The position numbers and the translations under genes were made by a program. From positions 1-40,894 of the forward strand of contig JAJYPT010000001.1 in assembly GCA_021795135.1 (NCBI GenBank): 40,894 nt of DNA, read 5' to 3'. The notes under the pieces were generated by a model, which had not been told where the DNA came from, did not search any database, and saw nothing but the letters and a program-made list of their open reading frames with translations. Shown here piece after piece: positions 32,020-40,857 of the stretch (position 1 is the stretch's first letter; each line of letters opens with the position of its first letter). Source of the stretch: Actinomycetes bacterium. GTDB lineage: Bacteria > Actinomycetota > Acidimicrobiia > Acidimicrobiales > JAJYPT01.

Positions 32020-32533
32020 TTATTATAGTTTTTCCAACACTACTTCTTGTTTTAGATACCTCAACCCAACTCCAATGACCCACCAAATCTGGTCCTCCTG
32101 CCAAATACCACGCTAAATGAGCATGCAAACACTTTATTCCTTGGCGAGTTCCACCTACTCCACCAAAAGGACGATAGCCAATGTGATTTTTGGGTATCGC
32201 TTGATCTCTTTGGCGTCCATATTCAAGATGTAGTTTTTCAACTACTTGAGGATCAATTGCTTTTTCTGCACGTTTGACCCCTCCGTTAGCCTCTAATCTA
32301 CTAACAGCTTCTTTGTAGTCTTTATCTACCAACCACCATCTAGTAGGCATAGGAGTACCTTCTAGGGTAAATGGTGCATTTAGGATGACTGCAGGATCTC
32401 CAGACAAAGAACGAACAACTATTTGAAAATCCACGAAAGGGGTTCTTCCTAGAGATTGAGATATATAAGCCATGTCATCTGTAGTTGGAGATTCTAATAC
32501 TTGGCTAAATATCAACTTGGCTTCTACAAGCAT
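32000..32533 (-). CDS. DUF501 family protein (actinobacterial)
   Basis: The 177-residue protein shows the DUF501 motif Y-R-P-F-G-G-V-G-G-T-R-Q-G-I-K-C-L-H-A-H-L-A, with a C-x2-H-x-H arrangement that may bind metal. It is preceded by L-G-R-x-P and R-W-W-L-V. The family occurs in Actinomycetota, always near eno/divIC and ppx, but has no known function. It begins with ATG 32533, AAGGG about nine bases before, 31 bases after the ftsB gene, and its last 20 bases overlap ppx. This gene is the strongest single taxonomic marker in the window. Confidence 0.88.
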   Translation of the reverse strand: MLVEAKLIFSQVLESPTTDDMAYISQSLGRTPFVDFQIVVRSLSGDPAVILNAPFTLEGTPMPTRWWLVDKDYKEAVSRLEANGGVKRAEKAIDPQVVEKLHLEYGRQRDQAIPKNHIGYRPFGGVGGTRQGIKCLHAHLAWYLAGGPDLVGHWSWVEVSKTRSSVGKTIISEVSNG

Positions 32534-32564
32534 TAAAAATACCCTTTATTCATAATTGTACAAA

Positions 32565-32876
32565 TCAAGAAGATTTATTTTGATTTGTAATCACATAAGC
32601 TTGTTGGCCCTTTTTGACCAATCCATAATCTTTACGTGCCAGATTTATTACTGCTTGGTTCGTTTTCAATTCCTTGACTTTTGATTGGAGAGCTTTTTGT
32701 TGCTTGTTGATTTGAGAAATATGTTGCTGTAAGCTTGTCAGCTGGTTTTGTTGTTCTAAATAACTTCTAATAGGCAAAACAGCTAACACCATTACAGCTA
32801 ATAAGATAAATACAGCTAAAGCTGTTCCTAGTCCACGTCTAGGAATCAATACTTTAGTAATCTGTCTTGTTCTCAT
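32565..32876 (-). CDS. FtsB/DivIC-type septum formation initiator
   Basis: The 103-residue protein has a basic cytoplasmic start, one membrane helix (about 15-37, R-G-L-G-T-A-L-A-V-F-I-L-L-A-V-M) and a ~50-residue extracytoplasmic coiled coil with Gln/Leu heptads, then a D-Y-G-L-V-K-K-G-Q-Q-A-Y-V-I end. It joins FtsL and FtsQ at the divisome. I place the start at ATG 32876 because AGGAG lies 6 bases before it and the eno stop is 8 bases upstream; the longer frame would run into eno. Its position next to eno and DUF501 is standard in actinobacteria. Confidence 0.85.
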   Translation of the reverse strand: MRTRQITKVLIPRRGLGTALAVFILLAVMVLAVLPIRSYLEQQNQLTSLQQHISQINKQQKALQSKVKELKTNQAVINLARKDYGLVKKGQQAYVITNQNKSS

Positions 32877-32883
32877 TATTCTC

Positions 32884-34152
32884 CTATCTAAGAAAAGACT
32901 TTCCACCAAACCTAGCTGAATTTCCTAAGTCTTGTTCTATTCTCAATAATTGATTATATTTTGCTATTCGATCAGATCTAGCCGGAGCTCCTGTTTTAAT
33001 TTGTCCCGTATTGAGCGCTACTGCCAAATCAGCAATAGTTGAATCTTCAGTTTCCCCAGATCTATGAGAAATCATAGTGGAATAACTAGATCCTTGAGCT
33101 AACCTAACTGCATTCAAAGTTTCACTAAGTGTTCCAATTTGATTTACTTTTACTAAAATTGAATTTGCAATACCTTCAGATATACCCCTAGAAAGCCTTT
33201 GGGGATTTGTAACAAATATATCATCTCCCACTATTTGTACTTTTTCTCCTAAGTCTTTTGTGATCTTAGCCCAACCACTCCAATCTTCTTCTCCCATTGG
33301 ATCTTCAATGGAAACTATCGCAGGATATTTCTTCCAAAGGTCACTCAGCCATGAAGAAAATTCCTCCGAAGTAAAAGAATTGCCTTCAAATAGGTATTTA
33401 TCTTCATGCAAAATTTCAGTGGCAGCTACGTCTAAAGCTATTCCGACATCTTGGCCTGGATTATATCCAGCTTTTTCTATTGATTCTAAAAGGAGTTCAA
33501 CAACACTTTCAGCTGAATCTAAATCAGGAGCAAATCCTCCTTCGTCTCCAAGTCCTGTAGATAGACCTCTACGAGTAAGCTCATCTTTTACAGTATTGTA
33601 AATTTCAACTCCCCATTGCAAGGATTCAGAAAAAGAAGAAGCAGCAAAAGGAACCACCATAAACTCTTGAAAGTCTAAATTATTATTTGCATGCATTCCG
33701 CCATTGATTAAATTCATAAAAGGCACCGGCAACACATGGGCATTTACACCACCTATATATCTATACAATGGCATACCTGTTTCGGATGCAGCAGCTTTTG
33801 CCACAGCTAGAGAAACTCCCAATATAGCGTTACCACCCAATCTCGATTTATTTGGAGTAGCATCTAGATCTATCAAAGCATAATCTATTTCTCGCTGATC
33901 CAAAGCATCAAAGCCCACAAGAGCATCGGCAATTTCGACGTTGACATTTTTTACCGCTTCCAAAACACCTTTGCCTCTATATCTTGAGCCCCCGTCTCTC
34001 AGTTCAACTGCTTCAAAACTACCCGTGGAGGCGCCAGAAGGAATAATAGCACTGGCAAAGACTCCCGAATCAAGCTCTACTTCTACTTCAATAGTAGGAT
34101 TTCCTCTAGAGTCTAAAACTTCTCTAGCAGCGATATTTTCAATACTGCTCAC
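32884..34152 (-). CDS. eno: Enolase (phosphopyruvate hydratase)
   Basis: The 422-residue glycolytic enzyme converts 2-phosphoglycerate to phosphoenolpyruvate. Visible are A-R-E-V-L-D-S-R-G-N-P at the start, S-G-A-S-T-G at the mobile loop, metal ligands around V-S-I-E-D-P-M and V-G-D-D-I-F-V-T-N-P, the signature I-L-V-K-V-N-Q-I-G-T-L-S-E-T and the catalytic S-H-R-S-G-E-T-E-D. The frame extends to an upstream ATG, but I start at GTG 34152: AGGAG lies eight bases before it and the protein then begins like other enolases (S-S-I-E-N-I). It is intact; a short terminator-like hairpin separates it from mazG. Confidence 0.97.
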   Translation of the reverse strand: MSSIENIAAREVLDSRGNPTIEVEVELDSGVFASAIIPSGASTGSFEAVELRDGGSRYRGKGVLEAVKNVNVEIADALVGFDALDQREIDYALIDLDATPNKSRLGGNAILGVSLAVAKAAASETGMPLYRYIGGVNAHVLPVPFMNLINGGMHANNNLDFQEFMVVPFAASSFSESLQWGVEIYNTVKDELTRRGLSTGLGDEGGFAPDLDSAESVVELLLESIEKAGYNPGQDVGIALDVAATEILHEDKYLFEGNSFTSEEFSSWLSDLWKKYPAIVSIEDPMGEEDWSGWAKITKDLGEKVQIVGDDIFVTNPQRLSRGISEGIANSILVKVNQIGTLSETLNAVRLAQGSSYSTMISHRSGETEDSTIADLAVALNTGQIKTGAPARSDRIAKYNQLLRIEQDLGNSARFGGKSFLR

Positions 34153-34198
34153 CGGTATTACTCCTATTCGTGTTCTTACTAAAAAAATCATTCAATAT

Positions 34199-34234
34199 AA
34201 AAAAGCGGTTTGCTTAAAATTTTTCATCAAGCAA
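34199..34234 (-). terminator. Weak hairpin and U-tract between mazG and eno
   Basis: On the minus strand TTGCTT and AAGCAA pair across 13 bases, and AAGC/GCTT forms a small hairpin followed by TTTTTT. It is about 20 bases after mazG. It may give partial termination so that eno is mainly driven by its own promoter. Confidence 0.4.
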
Positions 34235-34254
34235 TTAAAAAGTTCCAAATATCT

Positions 34255-35700
34255 TCAGTTATCAAGTTCTGAAGTTTTTACCTGTTCCCATAAATCTTGC
34301 AGCTCTTCAATAGAACTATTACTTAGATTTTTACCACTTGTTTTGGCGATAAGTTCTATCGATCTAAATCTATTTTGAAATTTGTGAGTAGATTGTCTCA
34401 AACAAGTTTCAGGATCTATATTTAGATGCCTAGCAATATTTACTACTGAGAATAAAACATCTCCTAGTTCATCAGAAATACGATCCAAAGAATCATCTTT
34501 CGATATTTCCTGGCTAAATTCTTCTAACTCTTCAAACAATTTTTCCAAAGCGCCTTCTAAATCAGGCCAATCAAATTTTACAGAAGCTGCATTGCGTTGA
34601 GTTTTATAAGCATATAACAAAGCCGGCATCATACTAGGAATGCCATCCATGAGACTATCTCGATTTTTTTCTTCTGATTTAATTTTTTCCCAACTAATTA
34701 AGGCTTGTTGCTCATTGACAACATCTTTGCCCGCAAAAACATGGGGATGGCGCTTTATTAATTTTTCCCTTACACCTTTAGCAACATCTTCTAGGGTAAA
34801 CTCACCTTCTTCTTGGGCAAGTATAGAATGAAAAAATACTTGATAAAGAACATCTCCTAGTTCTTCTTCAAGATGCTGGTAACCTTGCTCGAGATCAATT
34901 TCACCAATTGCTTCTACAACTTCATAGGTTTCTTCGATCAAATGGCGAGTCAAAGATTTGTGAGTCTGTTTTTGGTCCCATTGGCATTTTTGACGCAATT
35001 CTAGTGCCAACTCTTGAAGTTTGACTAATTCAGTGCCAAAACTTGGTCCTAACTTAGGAATATAAATAGATGTTAAATGATCAGGTTTTATATAGCTTTT
35101 ATCTAAATCTTGCCAATCAAGTTCAAAAACAGCTTGGTCGGCTAAGCCTAAACGCTGTAAAACAACTACTTTATCTTCAATAGAAAAATCTACCGATAAT
35201 TTTATATCAGATAGTATGCGACTAGAAAAACATTGACCTACAATAACAGGTCCTTTTTCTCCTACTGCTTGGGATAAAAAATTTATCCCATCTATAAGCC
35301 TAATCCCACTAGAGATAGGATCTATCCCTAATTCAATCCAAGCCAGATCCAAAAAAGATATAGATGGGATAACAATTGAATCAATTTCATCTCTCAATCT
35401 TAATTTTTCAACTGTAGTTTCCAAAACCATTGCAGAGCCAGGCACTGCGTAAAGTATTTTTTCTTTAGCAAGGGCTTGAGTAACTAAAATATCTACAATT
35501 TGGTCATAAACTTGTTCAAAAGAATCTAATGTCTCATAAAGATAATCAAAACTTGTTGCGTTTTTTACAATATGGGCACTTGGATGCTTTTGAGTGCGCA
35601 AAAATCTATAAGGAATTTCCTCTATAGCTTTTTTAGTTGCCAAATTTACAAGCTCTGCCTCACCAGGGCCCAGACCCACCACCACAACAGTAGGCTTCAT
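34255..35700 (-). CDS. mazG: MazG nucleotide pyrophosphohydrolase fused to a tetrapyrrole-methylase-like domain (YabN type)
   Basis: The 481-residue protein joins an N-terminal SAM-methylase-like domain (about 1-215: V-V-G-L-G-P-G-E-A, A-V-P-G-S-A) to two MazG domains. The first (about 245-355) has E-E-T-Y-E and E-E-L-G-D-V-L-Y; the second (about 360-475) has E-E-L-E-E and D-E-L-G-D-V-L-F, the acidic Mg sites of all-alpha NTP pyrophosphatases. MazG hydrolyses aberrant or excess NTPs to NMP and PPi. The methylase domain is of unknown use in YabN. The mycobacterial gene at this locus lacks this fusion as far as I recall. The start has GGGATGA before it, five bases after the SurA-like gene. Confidence 0.92.
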   Translation of the reverse strand: MKPTVVVVGLGPGEAELVNLATKKAIEEIPYRFLRTQKHPSAHIVKNATSFDYLYETLDSFEQVYDQIVDILVTQALAKEKILYAVPGSAMVLETTVEKLRLRDEIDSIVIPSISFLDLAWIELGIDPISSGIRLIDGINFLSQAVGEKGPVIVGQCFSSRILSDIKLSVDFSIEDKVVVLQRLGLADQAVFELDWQDLDKSYIKPDHLTSIYIPKLGPSFGTELVKLQELALELRQKCQWDQKQTHKSLTRHLIEETYEVVEAIGEIDLEQGYQHLEEELGDVLYQVFFHSILAQEEGEFTLEDVAKGVREKLIKRHPHVFAGKDVVNEQQALISWEKIKSEEKNRDSLMDGIPSMMPALLYAYKTQRNAASVKFDWPDLEGALEKLFEELEEFSQEISKDDSLDRISDELGDVLFSVVNIARHLNIDPETCLRQSTHKFQNRFRSIELIAKTSGKNLSNSSIEELQDLWEQVKTSELDN

Positions 35701-35705
35701 TTAAC

Positions 35706-36713
35706 TCATCCCGCAGAAGAAGATGACCCTGAGGAGCTAGGAGCTTGAGAAGAAGTTGGAGTCTTGGGGGGAACAACACCAAAAGAATTAGGAGGAGAAT
35801 TTACAAACTTGCCAAATCGAGGATTTACTTTAATCTTAGATGCTTTCAAAAAGCTAGAAAATTTATTTGCTTTTTGTGATTTCAAATAACTTATAACCTT
35901 AGACATCGATTGAGCAAGGCTTTGAGGAGTCCTTTTTGTAACTTCAATTAAATGCCAACCAAATTGGCTATGAACAGGTTGACTGATTTTGTTGACAGGT
36001 AGATGGTCTACTGCTTTTTGAAATGGAGTCACATATTGAGGTCCAGCTTTACATCCTAAAGATCCACCTAGTTTGGCACTACCTGTATCTATAGAATTAG
36101 CTTTTGCCACAGCAGAGAAATGAGCTCCACTAAGTATTTGTTTTCTAAGTTGTAAAGCTTTAGATTTTGTTTTTACTAAAATATGCCTTACACAGCTATT
36201 GGCAAACATAGCTTGGTGTTGTGAATAATAAGTTGAAGCTTGAGTTTTAGATACAGAACTAACATAGTTTTCTAAGGCCAACAAATTTGCTTCATTATTT
36301 ACAAGAGTTTGTTGGTATGAAACTGGAAAAGCATGAAAAATTGCAGCATTGCCGACTTGAGAAGTTACCTGACCAACAGCTTTAGTTTTATCTTGGGATG
36401 TAACTGCTATATGATGAGTCTTCAAATATTGGCTTATTAAACTCCAATAAATTTCTCTTGTCAAAACTTGGGCTACAAATCCATTATTGTATGACTTTTT
36501 GCCAATTCCAGATATTATTACCTTCATTGATTGAAGATGACTGACATATGCTTTGTTGTTCTTCATATCTGAAAGTTCTTGATAAAGAGCACTACGAGAA
36601 ATAGTCTGCCCATTTACTTGAGCAGCATAAGAAGGAGCTGCGACTGTAGAAGAACAACTTGTGAGGATCAATGACAAAACAACTATAAGTTTAAAAGGTG
36701 AAAACTTTTTCAT
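35706..36713 (-). CDS. SurA/PrsA-like parvulin peptidyl-prolyl isomerase lipoprotein
   Basis: The 335-residue protein has a lipoprotein signal (basic start, hydrophobic core, L-T-S-C lipobox with Cys 20), a helical chaperone N-domain (about 25-170) and a parvulin domain (about 170-265) with R-H-I-L-V, F-S-A-V-A-K, G-S-L-G-C, P-F-Q-K-A and F-G-W-H-L-I-E-V. The end is low-complexity Pro/Ser/Gly. It should assist folding of exported proteins at the outer face of the membrane. Two Cys in the domain (C-V-R-H and G-S-L-G-C) may form a disulfide. In mycobacteria a different lipoprotein (lpqU) sits near here, so this gene is a local variation of the block. It lies 13 bases after mfd. Confidence 0.85.
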   Translation of the reverse strand: MKKFSPFKLIVVLSLILTSCSSTVAAPSYAAQVNGQTISRSALYQELSDMKNNKAYVSHLQSMKVIISGIGKKSYNNGFVAQVLTREIYWSLISQYLKTHHIAVTSQDKTKAVGQVTSQVGNAAIFHAFPVSYQQTLVNNEANLLALENYVSSVSKTQASTYYSQHQAMFANSCVRHILVKTKSKALQLRKQILSGAHFSAVAKANSIDTGSAKLGGSLGCKAGPQYVTPFQKAVDHLPVNKISQPVHSQFGWHLIEVTKRTPQSLAQSMSKVISYLKSQKANKFSSFLKASKIKVNPRFGKFVNSPPNSFGVVPPKTPTSSQAPSSSGSSSSAG

Positions 36714-36726
36714 TAGAAAAAAAATG

Positions 36727-39357
36727 CTAGCTCCTTATGAGGCTCTTGAAAAGATCGGGTTCAATTGAATCAGACACTTTAGGAAAAATATCTACTATAA
36801 CTTTAGTAAGTTCTTTTACTATATCTGCTTTCAAATCTGTTTCTATTATTAATTGCGATTGGTCTTGTTTATATAAAGCTCTAGGATACATCCTTTTGAG
36901 TTTTATTTCCATGCTAGCTTTTAGCCTAACAGGACTTAGCCTTGCTATGTACTTAGCTCCAGATCCAACTTTAATATTTGAAGTTGTTACATTTAATTCT
37001 TCTATTCCAGCCATAACACACAATGATCTAAGTTTTGCTACCTGAAGAAGCGTCTGAGCAGGTGGGGGGATGGGACCAAAGCGATCTAACCATTCTTTTC
37101 GTATATCTTCTACCATAGATAGATCAGATACTGTAGCTAATCGTTTGTATGCCTCTAATCGAACGTCTTCTCTTTCTATAAATTGAGGAGGCAAAAAAGC
37201 ATCTAGGGGAATCTCCACTTTGACTTCTGTAGGAGGTATGACTTTTTCACCCTTTAGCTCAGAAACCGCCTCACTTATCATTTGCACATACAAATCATAA
37301 CCTACTGCAGCAATATGGCCTGATTGATCGCCTCCAAGTAAGTTGCCAGCACCCCTCATTTCTAGATCCCTCATAGCTATTTTGAATCCTGAACCTAATT
37401 CAGTGTTTTCTCCAATAGTTTTTAATCTCTCATAAGATTGTTCGGATAAAGATTTATCAGGTGGAAAAAGCAAATACGCATAAGCTCTTTGTCCAGCTCG
37501 TCCCACTCTTCCTCTAAGTTGATGCAACTGCCCAAGACCCAACATATCTGCTCTGTCGACAACTAAAGTATTTACACTAGACATATCTATTCCAGTTTCT
37601 ATGATTGTCGTACAGACTAAAACGTCATATTCTCCTTGCCAAAAATCCATAACAACTTTTTCAAGTTTTTTTTCTTCCATCTGGCCATGAGCTACTGCTA
37701 TTCGAGCTTCTTTGACTAAATTTTTTAACTTAGCAGCAACTTGTTCTATATCAGATACGCGATTGTGAACAAAAAAAACTTGACCTTCTCTAAGAAGTTC
37801 TCTTCTAATTGCTTCTGCTACGGTTTGTTCTTCATATTCGCCTACATAAGTAAGAATTGGTTGGCGTTCAGCAGGAGGGGTATTTAACAAACTTAAATCT
37901 CGTATGCCGGTTAAACTCATTTCTAAAGTTCGTGGAATCGGTGTTGCTGCAAGAGTAAGAACATCTACGTTTTCTCTCAAAGCTTTAATTGCTTCTTTAT
38001 GCAAAACTCCAAATCTTTGTTCTTCATCAACAACTAATAAACCTAAATCTTTAAATTTTACTCCAGAACTCAATAGCCGGTGCGTTCCAATAACTACATC
38101 TACATCTCCACTTTCTAGTCCTTGTATGACCTCTCGAGCAGAAGACGCGCTTAAAAAGCGGGACAAAACTTCTACTTTGATTGGGAAAGTAGAAAAACGT
38201 TCGGAAAAAGTTTGAAAATGTTGGTGAGCCAAAAGAGTTGTGGGTGCCAATACTGCGACTTGTTTACCATCTTGTACAGCTTTAAAAGCAGCTCTTATGG
38301 CTATTTCGGTTTTGCCAAATCCAACATCTCCCAAGATAAGACGATCCATTGGTTCGACTTGTTCCATATCTTGTTTGACTGATTCGATAGCAGTTTTTTG
38401 ATCAGGAGTTTCTTCAAAAGCAAAGAGATCTTCCATCTCGTATTGCCAAGGAGTATCTGGGGAAAATGCATGTCCTTGGGCTTGAGAACGCCGACGATAC
38501 AAACTCACAAGCTCGTCAGCAATTTTTGAAACAGCATCTCTGACTTTAGCCTTTGCCTTTTGCCAATCTGCTCCGCCCAATCTATGTACAGCTGGAATAT
38601 CTCCACCTAGATAAGGAGTGATAGAATCCATTTGATCAGAAGGAACATATAACTTATCGCCCCCTCTGTATTCAAGTAGCAGATAATCTCGTTCAGATCC
38701 ACCTATGTCTCTTCTTACCATCCCTGCAAATTTACCTACCCCATGATGGCTATGGACAACATAGCTACCTACTCTAAGATCATCAAAAGAAGCACTATCT
38801 TTTACTTTACGAGCTCTAGGAGGTCGATAAAAACGCTGCCTTCCAGATAGGTCTGAGTCGCAAAGAACTGCTATTTTTACAGATGGTAAAATGAAACCTT
38901 TGCTTAGCCAACACGTCAAGATAGTAATACCTTTGGTAGGTTTGGCTAAATTTATGTTCTCGAAATTATCTATAGGTCCTTGAACTTTAATTTGATGTTT
39001 TGAAAACAAATTATATAAATGATTACTAGATCTAGGAGTATTTCCACAAGCTATTACCGTAAAGCCTTTAGAAATTAAATCTTTTACTTGGTCAATAAGT
39101 TTTTCTCCGTCAACCCCAGGGGTCTGCCATGTTGAAAACTTGATATGGGGTGTTTTTTCGGAATTTACATTTTGCAAAACAGAAATAATTGGAACTTTTA
39201 CTTTAGATAAAAGTCGATCAAAAGGTAAATGGAGTCTAGGAAATGAAAAATCTTCTTCTTTGTCTTCTAGTCCCCAAGTAATTGCTAAAGCATTGGCTAA
39301 AGATTCTTCTTCTGCTAAAAGATCTTTAGCCCTATCTTTAATTTTTTTCGGTTCCAA
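36727..39357 (-). CDS. mfd: Transcription-repair coupling factor Mfd, C-terminal part (frameshifted)
   Basis: This frame holds 876 residues: the rest of the UvrA-binding region, the RNA-polymerase-interaction domain (V-G-S-Y-V-V-H-S-H-H-G-V-G), the translocase with G-D-V-G-F-G-K-T-E (Walker A), D-E-E-Q-R-F-G, A-T-P-I-P-R-T-L and G-R-V-G-R, and the C-terminal regulatory domain. Mfd removes stalled RNA polymerase and recruits UvrA. The first possible start is TTG 39357, but the domain order shows that it continues the upstream frame; about 43 bases overlap. Sum of both parts is near the normal ~1150-1180. The break may be a real mutation, a sequence error or recoding. Confidence 0.9.
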   Translation of the reverse strand: MEPKKIKDRAKDLLAEEESLANALAITWGLEDKEEDFSFPRLHLPFDRLLSKVKVPIISVLQNVNSEKTPHIKFSTWQTPGVDGEKLIDQVKDLISKGFTVIACGNTPRSSNHLYNLFSKHQIKVQGPIDNFENINLAKPTKGITILTCWLSKGFILPSVKIAVLCDSDLSGRQRFYRPPRARKVKDSASFDDLRVGSYVVHSHHGVGKFAGMVRRDIGGSERDYLLLEYRGGDKLYVPSDQMDSITPYLGGDIPAVHRLGGADWQKAKAKVRDAVSKIADELVSLYRRRSQAQGHAFSPDTPWQYEMEDLFAFEETPDQKTAIESVKQDMEQVEPMDRLILGDVGFGKTEIAIRAAFKAVQDGKQVAVLAPTTLLAHQHFQTFSERFSTFPIKVEVLSRFLSASSAREVIQGLESGDVDVVIGTHRLLSSGVKFKDLGLLVVDEEQRFGVLHKEAIKALRENVDVLTLAATPIPRTLEMSLTGIRDLSLLNTPPAERQPILTYVGEYEEQTVAEAIRRELLREGQVFFVHNRVSDIEQVAAKLKNLVKEARIAVAHGQMEEKKLEKVVMDFWQGEYDVLVCTTIIETGIDMSSVNTLVVDRADMLGLGQLHQLRGRVGRAGQRAYAYLLFPPDKSLSEQSYERLKTIGENTELGSGFKIAMRDLEMRGAGNLLGGDQSGHIAAVGYDLYVQMISEAVSELKGEKVIPPTEVKVEIPLDAFLPPQFIEREDVRLEAYKRLATVSDLSMVEDIRKEWLDRFGPIPPPAQTLLQVAKLRSLCVMAGIEELNVTTSNIKVGSGAKYIARLSPVRLKASMEIKLKRMYPRALYKQDQSQLIIETDLKADIVKELTKVIVDIFPKVSDSIEPDLFKSLIRS

Positions 39358-40244
39358 AAGAAAACTTGACCATCTTTACCGATAAAATCTAAAAGCAAAG
39401 ATTCATCTTTTGCCAGCCAAGGCATCAAAGATTCCATGCCTTCGAAAAATTGTCCTTGAGACAATCGTTCCCAACGGTCTCGAGCCCATGGTTCTGATTC
39501 AATCAGAACTTGAGCTTTTTCCCTGATCTTGTCATTTGGTAATATTTCCCTACAAGGATAAAGATATATCTGTTCAATGTCTCGAATAGAACGCTGTTCA
39601 TCAGGGGTAAAAATAGTTAAACGTTCTACTTCGTCTCCCCATAGATCTATTCTTATAGGATCAGTCTCAGTAGATGGGAAAACATCTACTATATTGCCTC
39701 TAACAGAAACTTCTCCTTTGTTTTCTACTTGATATTCTCGCCGATAACCAAACTCGATCAGTGACTGGACTAAACTATGTTGATCTAGAATGTCTCCTTT
39801 TTTTATTTTGATAGGAGATATTTGCCAAGTGGGCGATAGACGCTGTAAAAAAGCTTTTATAGAGCCAACCACAACAAGAGAAGCATCCAACGATTGTGAA
39901 ATATTTTGAACTTTAGAAATAACTTCTAATCTCTCACCCATTGTGGAAGCACTAGGACTCAATCTTTCAAAAGGTAACGTCTCCCAAGCAGGAAAAAGCA
40001 CTACCTCTTGAGATAAAAATCCTTTTAAGTCTTCAAATAAAGATTCTGCTTCTTTAGAAGTAGCTGCAACTACCACCAAGGGAGTTCTGCCTACTGATTT
40101 TGCCAAAGAAGAGATGAAAAAAGCCCTACCTAGTTCTGAAACTGCTATCACGTTAGATGATAAATCTACTATCCGTGCAAAATTAGGATCTTCATCAAAA
40201 GAGTTTAAAAGTGAGCTCAAAGGAGCTTTGCTGGCTTCTTCCAT
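39315..40244 (-). CDS. mfd: Transcription-repair coupling factor Mfd, N-terminal part (frameshifted)
   Basis: The 309-residue frame has the UvrB-like N-terminal module of Mfd: L-F-P-A-W-E-T-L-P-F-E-R-L-S-P, R-L-E-V-I, Y-R-R-E-Y-Q-V-E-N-K-G-E-V-S-V-R-G-N-I-V-D-V-F-P, and F-S/T-P-D-E-Q-R-S. Its last ~14 residues (after G-Q-V-F-F) do not resemble Mfd, whereas the other frame continues with L-E-P-K-K-I-K-D-R-A, as expected. One missing T in the TTTTCTTTT run (minus strand, 39356-39364) would join them as V-F-F-L-E-P. The start ATG has a GGTGGG-type site and lies 45 bases after pth. As given the gene would make a truncated product. Confidence 0.88.
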   Translation of the reverse strand: MEEASKAPLSSLLNSFDEDPNFARIVDLSSNVIAVSELGRAFFISSLAKSVGRTPLVVVAATSKEAESLFEDLKGFLSQEVVLFPAWETLPFERLSPSASTMGERLEVISKVQNISQSLDASLVVVGSIKAFLQRLSPTWQISPIKIKKGDILDQHSLVQSLIEFGYRREYQVENKGEVSVRGNIVDVFPSTETDPIRIDLWGDEVERLTIFTPDEQRSIRDIEQIYLYPCREILPNDKIREKAQVLIESEPWARDRWERLSQGQFFEGMESLMPWLAKDESLLLDFIGKDGQVFFWNRKKLKIGLKIF

Positions 40245-40289
40245 AATTCACATCCCACCATCGACAAAAACAAGTTCATGTTTCACTTG

Positions 40290-40853
40290 TCAATTTGTAT
40301 TAAAAATATTCATAGCAGCAGGTAAACCCTGTTCTAAAATCATTTCAATTGCTGAGACTACTTTTGGCTTGACTTGTTCTAAAAGCAAACGCTGCTGTCC
40401 TCTAGGAGGCTGCAAGACATATTTAGCTATATCGCTTTCTCCCTCAGGACGACCAATTCCTATTCGCAAACGAGTAAAGCTTAGGTCTTTTAGATGTTCA
40501 CCTATGGACTTTAAGCCATTGTGGCCTGCAGTACCGCCACCTTGTTTAATTTTTAATCTACCTACTGGTAGATCGAGCTCATCATGAATCACAACTAAAT
40601 GCTGCAAATCTTTTATCCCAACATTAGATACTAAGCGTTTGACTGAACGTCCAGATTCATTCATATAAGTTTGGGGGAAAGCTAAAAACAAGGAGAACTG
40701 CCCTAGCTGAGCTTGGGCAACTAGGGCTTGATATTTTACAGATTTTCTAAGGCGAACTCCAGTTGTTTGAGCTAAAAATTTAACGCAATCAGAACCAGCA
40801 TTGTGCCGAGTAAAAGCATATTTTACTCCTGGGTTTCCCAACCCAACCACCAA
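40290..40853 (-). CDS. pth: Peptidyl-tRNA hydrolase
   Basis: The 187-residue protein recycles peptidyl-tRNA released during translation. The family motifs are all present: V-V-G-L-G-N-P-G, Y-A-F-T-R-H-N-A-G (catalytic His and Asn), P-Q-T-Y-M-N-E-S-G, V-I-H-D-E-L-D-L-P-V-G and G-G-G-T-A-G-H-N-G-L-K-S-I. No ATG exists in frame after the upstream stop, so the best start is TTG 40853; the nearest AGGAG is about 20 bases before, too far for good pairing. The upstream gene ends 4 bases earlier, so initiation may rely on coupling. The enzyme is essential and intact. Confidence 0.93.
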   Translation of the reverse strand: MVVGLGNPGVKYAFTRHNAGSDCVKFLAQTTGVRLRKSVKYQALVAQAQLGQFSLFLAFPQTYMNESGRSVKRLVSNVGIKDLQHLVVIHDELDLPVGRLKIKQGGGTAGHNGLKSIGEHLKDLSFTRLRIGIGRPEGESDIAKYVLQPPRGQQRLLLEQVKPKVVSAIEMILEQGLPAAMNIFNTN

Positions 40854-40857
40854 TAGA

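Noticed and set aside
34153..34191. Longer enolase start at the upstream ATG
   Set aside because: The GTG start has a well-spaced AGGAG and gives the normal enolase N-terminus.
38170..38194. 9-bp perfect inverted repeat TTCTACTTT/AAAGTAGAA, resembling the operator arms
   Set aside because: It is inside the mfd translocase coding region and the spacing between TTCTA and TAGAA is 15, not 8. Most likely chance.
39342..39348. Programmed -1 frameshift at A AAA AAA in mfd as the main explanation
   Set aside because: The frame ahead of the A-run already reads L-E-P-K-K in the downstream frame, which fits Mfd better, so the shift more likely lies in the T-run just upstream. Mfd is not known to be recoded. 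Kept only as an alternative.
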